The notes under the pieces: generated by a model
Databases searched by the model: none
Seen by the model: the letters and a program-made list of their open reading frames with translations, nothing else
What the model was told of the DNA's origin: nothing
Assembly (NCBI RefSeq): GCF_003478995.1
Contig: NZ_QUGI01000008.1
Location: forward strand, 1 to 64,000
Direction: 5' to 3'
Origin: Pseudoflavonifractor sp. AF19-9AC
GTDB lineage: Bacteria; Bacillota; Clostridia; Oscillospirales; Oscillospiraceae
Length of the DNA: 64,000 bases
Translations under genes and position numbers: made by a program
In this document: in pieces, positions 45,940-58,407 of the stretch
Position numbering within the stretch: the stretch's first letter is position 1
Layout: each line of letters starts with the position of its first letter

Positions 45940-45961
45940 AAGAGGTGGGGTGGAATAAAAT
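45933..45961 (+). promoter_or_regulatory. Promoter of the diguanylate cyclase gene
   Basis: A perfect -35 ttgaca (45933-45938) and a -10 taaaat (45956-45961) separated by 17 bases. Confidence 0.75.
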
Positions 45962-46023
45962 GTCGCTATATGCTATGAGGTTCAAAGCGATTTAGAAATG
46001 CGTTGGGTCAAGGGGGAGGCGGC

Positions 46024-46650
46024 GTGGAACGAGACTATATGGTTCATCTGCATTGGGAGGACGGGGTGTGGACAGGTTGTCTTCAGACAGAGGGGCAGTC
46101 GTATTCATTTGCGGGAATTCCTGCCCTTTTGGAATATCTGCAGGTGGATCCGTTTACCCATCTGGCTCAGCTGGAACGGATGGCCTCTGTGGATCCCCTG
46201 ACCGGGCTTTATAATCGCCGGGGTCTGATGTCGGAAGTGGACCGGATATTGGCCGCCGGAGGCGATGGAATGGCCCTGTTGGTGATCGATGTGGACGATC
46301 TGAAACAGATCAATGACACCTGGGGCCATTTGAAGGGGGATGAGGTGCTTCGGATGGTGTCCGAGGTCGTGCGCCAAGTGGGAGGCCCTGACGCTGTGGC
46401 GGGGCGCTTGGGAGGAGACGAGTTTGTACTGGTTCTCTGGGAGGTGTCCGATGGACAGGCCCTTGTAGATTTGGGTGAGGAGATTTGCCACCGGGTGGCC
46501 CAGGGCGAGGAGGCGCTGCATGTCTCTGCCAGTGTGGGAGCCTGTGGGTACGGTACCAGCTATCAGGAATTGATGGAAGGGGCCGATCGGGCCCTTTACC
46601 AGGTGAAACGAAACGGGAAGGGAAGGGTATTTCTCAGCTGGATCCGCTGA
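46024..46650 (+). CDS. GGDEF-domain diguanylate cyclase
   Basis: A 208-residue protein with a 50-residue N-terminal region and a GGDEF domain that makes cyclic di-GMP from GTP. The domain start DPLTGLYNRRG, metal-binding VIDVDDLKQIND and the active-site GRLGGDEFVLV motif are intact, so it should be active. The RxxD inhibitory site five residues before GGDEF is missing, so product inhibition is not expected. No membrane helices are seen. A GTG at 46024 behind gggggagg is the start. It is transcribed divergently from the Xre repressor, over shared promoter DNA. Confidence 0.9.
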   Translation: MERDYMVHLHWEDGVWTGCLQTEGQSYSFAGIPALLEYLQVDPFTHLAQLERMASVDPLTGLYNRRGLMSEVDRILAAGGDGMALLVIDVDDLKQINDTWGHLKGDEVLRMVSEVVRQVGGPDAVAGRLGGDEFVLVLWEVSDGQALVDLGEEICHRVAQGEEALHVSASVGACGYGTSYQELMEGADRALYQVKRNGKGRVFLSWIR

Positions 46651-46666
46651 ACGAGGCATAAAAACG

Positions 46667-46703
46667 GGGCCGGAGATCTGTATCTCCGGCCCTGTCTTTT
46701 TTG
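46667..46703. terminator. Bidirectional terminator between the GGDEF gene and comM
   Basis: A perfect 11-bp stem (gggccggagat and complement) with a 4-base loop, followed by ctgtctttttt on the + strand; the minus strand has aaaa/tttt on its far side as well. Confidence 0.85.
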
Positions 46704-46722
46704 TATATGGTTATGACAGCCT

Positions 46723-48240
46723 TCACCGCTGCAGGTATTCCGGCGGGCGGTACTGGAGGGCCTCGGCCAGATGGTCGGAGCGGATGGTCTCGCTGCCGTC
46801 CAGGTCGGCAATGGTCCGGGCCACCCGGAGAATCCGGTCATAGCTCCGGGCGGTGAGCCCCATGTGCTCAAAGGCCCCCTTCATGAGTCTCTGTCCCCCC
46901 TCGTCCAAAGCGCAGTACCGGTCCAGCCCCTCCCGGCCCAGCCGGGCGTTGCAGGGAACGGCGGTGACGGCCCGGCGCTCCGCCTGAATGGCCCGGGCCC
47001 GGTCCACCCGGGCCTTGATGGCGGCGGAAGGTTCGCTGGGCTGACGCTGGGACAGCTCGTCAAAGTTGAGGGCGCCCACCTCCACAAAGAGGTCCATGCG
47101 GTCCAGCAGAGGGCCAGAGAGGCGGGATAAGTACTTTTTCACCTCGCCCTCGGTGCAGCGGCACCGCCCGGAGGGGTGACCGTACCAACCGCACTTGCAG
47201 GGGTTCATGGCGCACACCAGCATAAACCGGCTGGGGTAGGTGACGGTACCGGCGGCCCGGGAGATCTGCACCTGTCCGTCCTCCAGGGGCTGGCGCAACA
47301 CCTCCAGCACCTCCTTGGGGAACTCGGGCAGCTCGTCCAGAAACAGCACCCCGTTGTGGGCCAGGGAGATTTCCCCCGGCCGGGGGTTGGAGCCGCCCCC
47401 GGACATGCCGATGGGGGAGATGGTGTGGTGGGGGGAGCGGAAGGGTCGCAGGTCAATGAGGGGGTGCTCCGGAGAGGTGAGCCCCATCACCGAGTGGATC
47501 TCCGTGGCTTCCAGGGCCTCCTCCCGGGTCATGTCGGGGAGAATGGAGGGCAGACGGCGGGCCAGCATGGACTTGCCCGACCCCGGCGGGCCGGACATGA
47601 GGACGTTGTGGCTGCCCGCCGCGGCAATCTCCAGGGCCCGCTTCACCTGCTCCTGGCCCTTGACCTCGGAGAAGTCGGGGTAGGGGCGGGTGTGCTCCCC
47701 GGGCTGCCAGGGGGAGGCAGGAGGGATAGGCTCCTCTCCGGTGAGGTGGCGCACCAGCTGCCCCAGGTCCCGCACTGGATAGATGGCCGGTCCCTCCGCC
47801 AGGGTGGCCTCGGCGGCGTTTTCTTCCGGCACGTAAAGGGCCTCAATGTCCTCCCGCTTGGCACGCAGGGCCATGGGCAACATGCCCGCGCAGGGGCGCA
47901 GCCGTCCGGACAGGGACAGCTCCCCCACAAAGGCGCAGGAGGGACCGGACAGCTTCAGCTGTCCCCCGGCACACAGGATGCCCACCAAGATCGGCAGGTC
48001 ATAGAGGGTGCCCACCTTTTTTAGGTGGGCGGGGGCCAGATTCACCGTGATGCGGCTGACCGGAAAGGAGAAGCCGCAGTTTTTGATGGCGGCACGCACC
48101 CGCTCCCGGGCCTCGCTGACCGCCGTATCAGGCAGACCCACAATATTGAAGGCGGGCAGACCGCCGGACAGGTCGCACTCCACCGACACCGGATAGCCGG
48201 TCACACCGTGCAGCCCCAAAGAACGGATGGAAGATACCAT
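46723..48240 (-). CDS. comM: YifB/ComM-family Mg-chelatase-like AAA+ ATPase
   Basis: A 505-residue protein of the YifB/ComM family. In Vibrio and Haemophilus ComM is a hexameric helicase that drives branch migration during natural transformation; a general DNA-repair role is possible in clostridia. The N-terminal Lon-protease-like domain reads VECDLSGGLPAFNIVGLPD. The AAA+ core has Walker A GPPGSGKSML, Walker B ILFLDELPEF and the Mg-chelatase signature CAMNPCKCGWYG with its cysteines. Length is standard. Start: ATG at 48240. It stands alone. Confidence 0.94.
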   Translation of the reverse strand: MVSSIRSLGLHGVTGYPVSVECDLSGGLPAFNIVGLPDTAVSEARERVRAAIKNCGFSFPVSRITVNLAPAHLKKVGTLYDLPILVGILCAGGQLKLSGPSCAFVGELSLSGRLRPCAGMLPMALRAKREDIEALYVPEENAAEATLAEGPAIYPVRDLGQLVRHLTGEEPIPPASPWQPGEHTRPYPDFSEVKGQEQVKRALEIAAAGSHNVLMSGPPGSGKSMLARRLPSILPDMTREEALEATEIHSVMGLTSPEHPLIDLRPFRSPHHTISPIGMSGGGSNPRPGEISLAHNGVLFLDELPEFPKEVLEVLRQPLEDGQVQISRAAGTVTYPSRFMLVCAMNPCKCGWYGHPSGRCRCTEGEVKKYLSRLSGPLLDRMDLFVEVGALNFDELSQRQPSEPSAAIKARVDRARAIQAERRAVTAVPCNARLGREGLDRYCALDEGGQRLMKGAFEHMGLTARSYDRILRVARTIADLDGSETIRSDHLAEALQYRPPEYLQR

Positions 48241-48679
48241 AGGACCAGCGCCTCCTTACGGAACAAGCGGCCCGGGGCCGCATTGGATTGCTCTCATTTT
48301 ACCCTTTTTTTGCCGGGATTGCAACGTGGAGAAGGGGCGCTGACAGGGGCTGTCCCGCCGTCCGATTCATTTTCCAAAAACAAGGAGTACAGGTATAATT
48401 TTTTACATATGCAATGGGAAAAAAGACGGAAAAATTTCACTTCTTCGGATTTACAAACCCCCAAAAAAGTGATAGACTTATGGGCGTTGAAAAGCCTGTC
48501 CGCTCCCTGCCTGTTGGGGAGCGGCGCTGTCATGTGAAGTTATAATGAAATGGTTATGATCTTTATAACTTTACAGTCCGTGAGGAGCGGAACGAGACAA
48601 AATGCAGGCTGACCTTCGTGGACAATGGACAGGCGGTCCTCCGCCGGTCCGCCAAATAAGGAAGAAAGTAGGGAACTCT
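48241..48679. other. Intergenic and leader region upstream of nifJ
   Basis: No gene is seen on either strand. The right half should be a leader of about 190 bases for nifJ. It contains a hairpin (cgctccc and ggggagcg near 48501-48523), a tataat-like hexamer at 48541 without a -35 partner, and the ribosome site aggaagaaagtaggga. Short frames here lack starts with ribosome sites. Confidence 0.55.
48450..48478 (+). promoter_or_regulatory. Probable promoter of nifJ
   Basis: A -35 tttaca (48450-48455) and a -10 tagact (48473-48478) separated by 17 bases. It would give a leader of about 195 bases. The -10 is a modest match, so another start further down is possible. Confidence 0.45.
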
Positions 48680-52228
<3,549 letters not shown>

Positions 52229-52256
52229 GGTCCCACCGTCATCCCCATAAACAGCA

Positions 52257-52293
52257 AAGCCCGGGAGCGGATATTCCGCTCCCGGGCTTTTTC
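52257..52293 (+). terminator. Terminator of nifJ
   Basis: A perfect 14-bp stem (aagcccgggagcgg and complement) with a 5-base loop, ending cttttt, 28 bases past the nifJ stop. Confidence 0.9.
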
Positions 52294-52305
52294 ATAGAAG
52301 GAAAT

Positions 52306-52341
52306 AAGCGCCTGTCCGGCTTTGGAACCGGACAGGCGCTC
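52306..52341 (-). terminator. Terminator of the fmdE operon
   Basis: A perfect 13-bp stem (agcgcctgtccgg and complement) with an 8-base loop, 18 bases past the fmdE stop on the minus strand. The following sequence ttatttcc is only moderately T-rich. Confidence 0.65.
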
Positions 52342-52359
52342 GGCTTTCTGATTATTTTC

Positions 52360-52890
52360 TCACACGGAGAAGCGGTTGTAGGAGTCCGCGCAGTCTACAC
52401 ACAGCTTCTTTCCGCCCTGGAGGCGGATCCAGTTGGCCCCGGTCACCTCGCCGCAGCACTCACAGACGTAGGAGTCAAAGAGCCGGGCGTGCTCGGGAAG
52501 GGCGATTTTGGTTTCCTTTACATCAAAGAGAGCGCTGGGCTCTCCGTCCTTGATGTAGTGGAGGGACTCCTCCCGGCTCATGCCAGCCGGCCGCTGGCGC
52601 AGCACCAGGCGTACCGATTTACCGCTCTTGCGGCAGTAGAAGGAGAAGGCCTGCTTGCCCGTCATGTGGAAGAGCAGGTTGCCCTTGCCTACGCTGCAGC
52701 CCAGAATGGCCTGAATGGCGTCCACGCCGCAGGCGTCATTCTCCGAAATACAGACCACGCCCTCGTCCTCCGAGAAGGTCAGGTCCAGAAGCTGGATGGC
52801 ATAGAGGGCCGCCTGATAGCCAATGGCAATGCCCGGGCACACATGTCCGTGGAAGGCGATGGCCTTTTCCCAAAGTTTCTCTTTGTCCAT
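52360..52890 (-). CDS. FmdE-family molybdenum/tungsten-associated protein
   Basis: A 176-residue protein of the FmdE family, named after a protein linked to tungsten formylmethanofuran dehydrogenase. The core has AFHGHVCPGIAIGYQAA near the N terminus and CISENDACGVDAIQAILGCS, which carry the family's conserved His and Cys residues. A C-terminal zinc-finger-like set (CECCGE and CVDC) follows. The ATG at 52890 lies 12 bases after the ABC ATPase gene, so it belongs to the transporter operon. FmdE proteins are often encoded with molybdate or tungstate uptake and Moco genes; their exact role is unclear. Confidence 0.9.
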   Translation of the reverse strand: MDKEKLWEKAIAFHGHVCPGIAIGYQAALYAIQLLDLTFSEDEGVVCISENDACGVDAIQAILGCSVGKGNLLFHMTGKQAFSFYCRKSGKSVRLVLRQRPAGMSREESLHYIKDGEPSALFDVKETKIALPEHARLFDSYVCECCGEVTGANWIRLQGGKKLCVDCADSYNRFSV

Positions 52891-52901
52891 AACACACACT
52901 C

Positions 52902-53651
52902 CTAGCCGATGACGGCAAATTTTTTCCCCTGGTGGGTGATGAGGGAGGCGTCAATTTCATACACGTCCCGCAGGGCCTGCTCCGTCACCACCGAGGCATC
53001 CCCGGCGGCGTAGACCAGACCGTCCTTCAGAAATACAAAGTGGCTGCAGCACCGCAGAGCCAGATTCAGGTCGTGGAGCACCACCAGCACGGCGATGGCA
53101 TTGGTCCGGGCCATTTCCCCCACCAGTCCCATCATCTCATACTGGTTTCTGGGGTCCAGACTGCTGGTGGGCTCGTCCAGAAGGAGCAGCCTGGGCTGCT
53201 GCACGAAGGCCCGGGCCAGCATGACCTTCTGGGCCTCGCCCCCGCTGAGCTCATTGACGGGCCGCAGCTTCAGCGGTCCCAGCCCCACCCGGTCCAGCAT
53301 GGCCTGGCAAATTTCATAGTCCTGTGGAGTGGGCCCCCACTTCATGTAGGGCTTCCGCCCCAGAAGCACCGCGTCAAACACCGTGGTCTGGCCCAGCTCA
53401 TTCTTCTGGGGAACATAGGCGATGGTCCGGGCAGATTCCGCCCGGCTCATCTCCGCCACATTCCGCCCATCCACGTGTACGCTGCCTCCGTCCGGGGTGC
53501 GGATCTTGTTGAGGCAGGTGATGAGGGTGGATTTGCCCGCGCCGTTGTTGCCCAGAATGGCTACGCAGTCCCCCGGCCCGGCGGAAAAGCTGACGCCCTT
53601 CAGAACCGGGCGCTTTCCATAAGCGAAGGAGAGGTTCTGAATCTCGATCAT
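52902..53651 (-). CDS. ABC transporter ATP-binding protein (FecE/MolC-like)
   Basis: A 249-residue ATPase of the type II importer class (vitamin B12, siderophore, and MolC-type molybdate systems). Walker A is GNNGAGKST, the signature [15 protein letters not shown], Walker [15 protein letters not shown] and the switch VLHDLN. It overlaps the permease gene by 4 bases. The linked FmdE gene and the adjacent Moco-synthesis genes favour molybdate or tungstate as cargo over iron or B12. Confidence 0.93.
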   Translation of the reverse strand: MIEIQNLSFAYGKRPVLKGVSFSAGPGDCVAILGNNGAGKSTLITCLNKIRTPDGGSVHVDGRNVAEMSRAESARTIAYVPQKNELGQTTVFDAVLLGRKPYMKWGPTPQDYEICQAMLDRVGLGPLKLRPVNELSGGEAQKVMLARAFVQQPRLLLLDEPTSSLDPRNQYEMMGLVGEMARTNAIAVLVVLHDLNLALRCCSHFVFLKDGLVYAAGDASVVTEQALRDVYEIDASLITHQGKKFAVIG

Positions 53652-54730
53652 TTCCGCACCCCCCGTCTGAAAATCAGGTAGAGGAAGACCGGAGCCCCCA
53701 GGAAGGAGGTCAGGGCGCCGATGGGGAGAATGCTGGGGGAGAGAATGGTGCGGGAGGCCAGCTCAGCCAGCACCAGAATAACCGCGCCCATGAGGGCGGA
53801 GGCGGGGATGAGGAAGCGGTGGTCGTTGCCCACAAAGGGGCGCACCATGTGGGGCGCAATGAGGCCGATGAAGCTGATGCAACCCACAAAGGCGGTGGAG
53901 ACTGCGGCGATGAGGGAGCAGAGGGCCATGCTCACCAGGATGAGCTGGTCCACAGACACGCCAAGGCTTTTGGCGGTGTCCGAGCCCCCCTCCATGGCGT
54001 TGTAGTTCCAGCGGTTATAGAGGAAATAGAGGAAGGCCAGGAGGGTCAGCACAGCCATCAGGGCAATTTCCTTCCAGCTGGCCCGGCCCAGATCGCCGAA
54101 GGTCCAATATACCACCGAGGCCACCTTTACGTCGTCGGCAAAGTACTGGATGAGGGCGGTGCCGCCGCTGAACATAGAGCTCAGGGCCACCCCGGCCAGC
54201 ACCATACTGCCGGGGGAGACGTGGGCAATGCGGGACAGGCCCAGAATGACGGCGGTGGTGAGGCAACTGCCCACAAAGGCACACAGGGTAACCAGATAGG
54301 GATTGGTGATGGAGATGGCGGAGGAGGCGGAGGTGCTGGCGTTGACCTGGGCCCCCGCGTCCAGACACACAATGGCGAAGGCCGCCCCGAAGGAGGCCCC
54401 CTGAGACACACCCAGGGTGGAGGAGGAGGCCAGGGGATTGCGCAGCACATTCTGCATCACGCACCCGGCCAGAGCCAGGGCGGCGCCCACTACCATTCCG
54501 GTGACCACCCGGGGCATGCGAATGTTCCAGACAATGGTGCCCGTCTGGCCGGAGCCCCGACCCACCACAGCGGCCAGCACCTGGGGAATGGACAGCCCGG
54601 AGGATCCCACGGAGATGGAGAACACCGCCGCCGCACAGAGAATCAGCAGCAGCCCCAGGAGTACCAGCCACTTCCGGAAGATATATTGAGAATAGGAGGG
54701 CGCGGCCGCGCCCGGGCGTTTGTCCAGCAT
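53648..54730 (-). CDS. FecCD/MolB-type ABC transporter permease
   Basis: A 360-residue permease with about ten helices, of the FecCD/BtuC family. Signatures are WNIRMPRVVTGMVVGAALALAG, NPLASSSTLGVSQGASFGAA and the C-terminal GLIAPHMVRPFVGNDHRFLI coupling region. The ATG at 54730 has ggtgag five bases upstream. A GTG at 54739 is the first start in frame but overlaps the solute-binding gene's stop. It is the only permease in the operon, so it would act as a homodimer. Confidence 0.92.
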   Translation of the reverse strand: MLDKRPGAAAPSYSQYIFRKWLVLLGLLLILCAAAVFSISVGSSGLSIPQVLAAVVGRGSGQTGTIVWNIRMPRVVTGMVVGAALALAGCVMQNVLRNPLASSSTLGVSQGASFGAAFAIVCLDAGAQVNASTSASSAISITNPYLVTLCAFVGSCLTTAVILGLSRIAHVSPGSMVLAGVALSSMFSGGTALIQYFADDVKVASVVYWTFGDLGRASWKEIALMAVLTLLAFLYFLYNRWNYNAMEGGSDTAKSLGVSVDQLILVSMALCSLIAAVSTAFVGCISFIGLIAPHMVRPFVGNDHRFLIPASALMGAVILVLAELASRTILSPSILPIGALTSFLGAPVFLYLIFRRGVRK

Positions 54731-54731
54731 G

Positions 54732-55856
54732 TTACTCACCTAAATGGATCGTTCCGTAATAAAGTCCGTCGGCCTCCATCTCGTCAAAGTAGGCCTTGCC
54801 CAAAAACTCGGTCAGAATTTCATTTCCCTTTGCCTCCAGGTCCACATCGGCAAACTGCTCCGGATAGAGCACGGTGCCGGTGAAGTAGGCGTCGATGAGA
54901 CAATAGGTGGTGCTGGTGGAGTAGTTATTGAAGGAGGGCATGGTATAGACCCGCCCCTCCTGAATCGCGGTGAGGGCCTGAAAGAAGTCTGGGTTGGAGG
55001 CGTACTCCTCCTCCACCAGGGACAGGTTGCCCGGGTCCAGAAAGATGATGTCCGGGTCCCACATGAGAACCTGCTCCAGATCCACCTCAAAGAAGGCGTC
55101 CTCCTCCGTCTCATCCGCCACATTCCGAGCGTTTACCGCCAGGAAGGGACCGAAGTTGGCGTAGGTGCCCGCAAAGCCGTGGCTGCCGGAGAAGGTAACT
55201 GCGCCGGTGTAGACGGTGGGCTTGTCCTCCTCCGGGACAGAGGCGGAGCGGGCCTGCAGGTCCGCTTTGCAGGTGTCAATGTAGTCCAAAAGCTCCTGGC
55301 ATCGTTCCTCTTTGCCCAGCAGGTCGGCAGTCAGGTTCAGGGCGTCCTGCCAGTCCTGGTCAATGAAGTTGGCGCTGGCGCTGCGGATGCTCACCACCGG
55401 AATACCGGTCTCATTTTGCAGCTGCTCGGCGGCCTCCTGCACGTAGCAGGTGAGAATGACGTCCGGGTCAGCCGCCAGCACTTCCTCGGGATAGGCGGTG
55501 TAGGCGGTGCCGCCGCCCTTGCCGATGACAGGCAAATCCTGAAACGTATCGTAGTAGACATGGGCGTAATCACGCTTGGTAGAGGTCTCATAGGCCAGAT
55601 CTGTCTCCTCCACCCCCACCAGAAGGTCGGTGGCCTGGAGGTAACTCACCATGCGCAGGGCGTTGCTGCCGGTGCAGACGATGCGCTTGATGTTCGTGGG
55701 TACCTCCACCTCACGGCCCAGCATGTCCACCACCGTACGGGTCTGGGAATCGCCGGAGGAACCGGAGGCTTCACCGGACTGCGCCGGGGCGGAGCAGGCG
55801 GACAGGGGGAGCAGCAGGAGGATTCCCGCCAGGAGCAGAGAACAGATTCGCTTCAT
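54732..55856 (-). CDS. ABC transporter substrate-binding lipoprotein (MolA/BtuF-like)
   Basis: A 374-residue lipoprotein of the periplasmic-binding-protein family 2 with a rigid helix backbone. The signal MKRICSLLLAGILLLLPLSAC ends in a lipobox, followed by a Ser/Gly linker. The mature domain starts RTVVDMLGREVEVP and contains RIVCTGSNALRMVSYLQA, as in siderophore, B12 and MolA proteins. The ATG at 55856 has aaggaga upstream and a good promoter lies 75 bases further up. It is the first gene of the operon. Molybdate or tungstate is the inferred ligand, from context only. Confidence 0.9.
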   Translation of the reverse strand: MKRICSLLLAGILLLLPLSACSAPAQSGEASGSSGDSQTRTVVDMLGREVEVPTNIKRIVCTGSNALRMVSYLQATDLLVGVEETDLAYETSTKRDYAHVYYDTFQDLPVIGKGGGTAYTAYPEEVLAADPDVILTCYVQEAAEQLQNETGIPVVSIRSASANFIDQDWQDALNLTADLLGKEERCQELLDYIDTCKADLQARSASVPEEDKPTVYTGAVTFSGSHGFAGTYANFGPFLAVNARNVADETEEDAFFEVDLEQVLMWDPDIIFLDPGNLSLVEEEYASNPDFFQALTAIQEGRVYTMPSFNNYSTSTTYCLIDAYFTGTVLYPEQFADVDLEAKGNEILTEFLGKAYFDEMEADGLYYGTIHLGE

Positions 55857-55930
55857 GAGATTCTCCTTATTGAGCGTCAAGGGCAGATGGGATTTACACA
55901 AAAAGAACAGGTCATTACCTGCGGCTTACC

Positions 55931-55959
55931 AGTATAACAAATATCCGGGCGGAACACAA
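55931..55959 (-). promoter_or_regulatory. Promoter of the MolABC-like / fmdE operon
   Basis: On the minus strand, -35 ttgtgt and -10 tatact are separated by 17 bases, about 75 bases before the solute-binding gene. I looked for a molybdenum-cofactor riboswitch in the leader and saw none. Confidence 0.65.
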
Positions 55960-55984
55960 GCCGGGCGCGGATTTCTTCCGCTGT

Positions 55985-56016
55985 GAAAAGCCTGCACGGC
56001 CAGGTCCGTGCAGGCT
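55985..56016 (-). terminator. Terminator of the mobAB transcript
   Basis: A perfect 11-bp stem (agcctgcacgg and complement) with a 6-base loop, followed on the minus strand by tttcac, 29 bases past the mobAB stop. Confidence 0.8.
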
Positions 56017-56044
56017 CAAGCGGTAAAAAGACACCCGAAGAGCT

Positions 56045-57160
56045 TCAAAGCGCCTGTGAGGTCAGCCAATGGGCAATCCACCGGGCGGCTGCGGCTCCGT
56101 CCTCCAGGGGTAGTCGGGGAATGCCCCAGTCCGTATTCTCCAGATTGGTGCACACCGCCAGCAGCTCCTCCGGGGGCAGAACCGGGCAGCTGGAGACAGG
56201 GGCACGGACCAACTCCACCTTGGGGTAGGGGGAGTGCTTGCCCCCCTCCAGAAGAATGAGGTCCACGTCGTCAAAGACCTGGGCCAACTGTCCGGCCTGG
56301 ACGTCCTCCTGAAGGCGGACCAGCTGATACCGGCTGTGGGAGTAGACGGCCACGCCCTGGGCGCCCGCCTGGAGCAGGCGATAGCTGTCGGTGCCCGGAC
56401 GGTCCGGCTCAAAATCGTGACCGTCGTGCTTGATGGCGGCCACCTTCAGGCCCAGGCGGTTCAATTTGGGAATCAGGCGGCACAAAAAGGTGGTCTTGCC
56501 GGAGTTTTTTACCCCGCACACCGTCAGAATGGGGGTAGGGCGCTCCGAACGAAGGAGGTCCTGATACTCCTCCCAGGTGTTGACGTTGGTGAGCAGCCGG
56601 TCGGGGTAGGCGGAGTGCTCCAGAGGAACATACTTCACCCGCAGGCGCTCCAGTGCACTCATCAGGCGGTACTGCCCTGCCAGGAGCTGCTCCTTCAGCA
56701 CGGGCAGAGCGGTTTTTCGGTAAATGCCGCACAGGGGGTGGACGCGGCCCGTCCGATCTGCGATGAGAAAGGCGTCGTAGCTGTCGCACAGAAACGCCTC
56801 CAGATAGTGGGCCAGCCCAGCCCGGAACAGAGGCATGTCGCAGGCCACCGCCAGCAGAGCGTCACAGCGGCAGACCTCCAGACCGGCCACGATCCCCCCC
56901 AGGGGGCCGCAGCCGGGCCTTTGGTCGGAAACCACAGTAAAGCCAGGGGGCGGAACTTCCTGAGGGTCCGCCACCGAAAAGAGACGCTCCGGATAGCTCT
57001 CCAGCTCCCGGGCCACCAGGTCCACAAAGCGGGAGCCGCCGAAGGGGAGCGCCCGCTTGTCCCGGCCCATTCTCCGGCTTTGTCCACCCGCCAGGAGCAG
57101 CGCACCCACGGTCTCTGTCCTCTGAGGGGAGAAACCGGCGGAAGGAAGACCATTTGTCAC
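56045..57160 (-). CDS. mobA-mobB: MobA-MobB fusion (molybdenum cofactor nucleotidylation)
   Basis: A 371-residue fusion. Residues about 18-215 are MobA, which joins GMP to molybdopterin (LLAGGQSRRMGRDKRALPFG, then AVACDMPLF). Residues about 230-371 are MobB, a GTP-binding partner with P-loop GVKNSGKTTF and the segment KHDGHDFEPDRPGTDSYR. Fused forms occur in several clostridia. Making the bis-MGD form of the cofactor fits a formate dehydrogenase. The GTG at 57160 overlaps the moeA stop (GTGA) behind aggtgg, so translation is coupled. Confidence 0.94.
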   Translation of the reverse strand: MTNGLPSAGFSPQRTETVGALLLAGGQSRRMGRDKRALPFGGSRFVDLVARELESYPERLFSVADPQEVPPPGFTVVSDQRPGCGPLGGIVAGLEVCRCDALLAVACDMPLFRAGLAHYLEAFLCDSYDAFLIADRTGRVHPLCGIYRKTALPVLKEQLLAGQYRLMSALERLRVKYVPLEHSAYPDRLLTNVNTWEEYQDLLRSERPTPILTVCGVKNSGKTTFLCRLIPKLNRLGLKVAAIKHDGHDFEPDRPGTDSYRLLQAGAQGVAVYSHSRYQLVRLQEDVQAGQLAQVFDDVDLILLEGGKHSPYPKVELVRAPVSSCPVLPPEELLAVCTNLENTDWGIPRLPLEDGAAAARWIAHWLTSQAL

Positions 57161-58368
57161 AACAGCACCACCTCCACAGGTGTATGGGCGGCCAGGGGCG
57201 GGGAACCCGCCGGAATGTCAATGAGGCAGTTGCAGCCGATAAGGGCGGACAGCGCGCCGGACACATGCTCCCCGGAGGGGAGAGACACGGCGCTGCCCTC
57301 CAGCCGGGCCCGCACCAGCCGCCGGCCGGGGCTGGCCTTGGGGAAGGGCTCGGTCAACACGCCTCCCACTCGCCGGGGCATGGGGTCCTTCCAACCGGCC
57401 AGGCGGCACAGCAGGGGCCGGGCAAGGACTTCAAAGGTGGCGGCGGCGGCAAAGGGGTTGCCCGACAGGCAGAGGACCGGCTTGCCCCGCACCGAGGCGG
57501 CCAGTACCGGGGAGCCGGGCTTCACCGCCACGCCGTGGAACAGAATTTGGGCCCCCAGGGCCTCCAGGGCGGCGGGCATCAGGTCCTTTTCGCCCACCGA
57601 TACACCTCCGGTGGAGATTACGGCGCCGCATCGGTCCAGCAGGGCCTCCAGAGAGGCGGTGAGCACCTCCAGCCGGTCTGCGCCCCGGTCCTCCACCGTG
57701 GCATACATCCCCAGCTGATTAAGGCGGGCGGAGAGATAGGTGCCGTTGCTGTTGTAAATCTTTCCCGAGGGCAGAGGAGTGCCCGGAGACACCAGCTCGT
57801 CGCCGGTGGCCAGCACACCTACCGTCAGAGGGGCAAAGACAGAGACCCGGTCCATGCCCTGCCCGGCCAGCACCCCCAGGTGGGCGGGGGTCAGAACGGT
57901 GCCTCGGGACAGAATAGGCGTGCCCTTCCGCAGGTCCTCCCCCCGGTCACAGATGTTGCGGTGGGGGGCAGAGGAGACAAAGATATGCACCTGCTCTTCC
58001 CCATAGTCGGTGTCCTCCTGGCGAATGACGCAGTCGGCGCCGGGGGGGATGGGAGCGCCGGTCATAATCCGGGCGCAGGTGCCGGGCTGTACGGGCCCGG
58101 CGGGCACCTGTCCGGCGTAAATCCGCTGCGTGACCTCCAGAACCGCGGGGGAGGAGGGGGAGGCCCCTTCCAGATCCTCGCTGCGGGCGGCGTAGCCGTC
58201 CAGGGGCGAGCGGTCAAAGGGCGGGTGGTCCACCGCAGCGGTCACGTCGTCGGCAGACACGCGGTTCAGCGCCTGAATTAGGGGAACCTCCTCTGCGGCG
58301 GGGATAGGGGAAAACTGTTCCAGCAGCAGGGAAACAGCCTCTTCCAGGGGAAGATAGGTATGTGCCAT
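57157..58368 (-). CDS. moeA: Molybdopterin molybdotransferase MoeA
   Basis: A 403-residue enzyme that inserts molybdate into adenylylated molybdopterin. The N-terminal FDRSPLDGYA (an MDGYA-like motif), the MPT-binding GGVSVGEKDLMP and the segment VLCLSGNPFAA are typical. Length is standard for MoeA. Start: ATG at 58368, 39 bases after the BTAD regulator gene. It overlaps mobAB. Mo or W use by the organism is thus supported independently of the transporter. Confidence 0.95.
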   Translation of the reverse strand: MAHTYLPLEEAVSLLLEQFSPIPAAEEVPLIQALNRVSADDVTAAVDHPPFDRSPLDGYAARSEDLEGASPSSPAVLEVTQRIYAGQVPAGPVQPGTCARIMTGAPIPPGADCVIRQEDTDYGEEQVHIFVSSAPHRNICDRGEDLRKGTPILSRGTVLTPAHLGVLAGQGMDRVSVFAPLTVGVLATGDELVSPGTPLPSGKIYNSNGTYLSARLNQLGMYATVEDRGADRLEVLTASLEALLDRCGAVISTGGVSVGEKDLMPAALEALGAQILFHGVAVKPGSPVLAASVRGKPVLCLSGNPFAAAATFEVLARPLLCRLAGWKDPMPRRVGGVLTEPFPKASPGRRLVRARLEGSAVSLPSGEHVSGALSALIGCNCLIDIPAGSPPLAAHTPVEVVLL

Positions 58369-58407
58369 AAAAAGGACCTCCTCAAGGGGAACTGGAAGGA
58401 TGGGGCG

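Noticed and set aside
55857..55990. Possible molybdenum-cofactor riboswitch before the MolABC-like operon
   Set aside because: The leader is only about 75 bases and shows no multi-stem arrangement that I can fold by eye.
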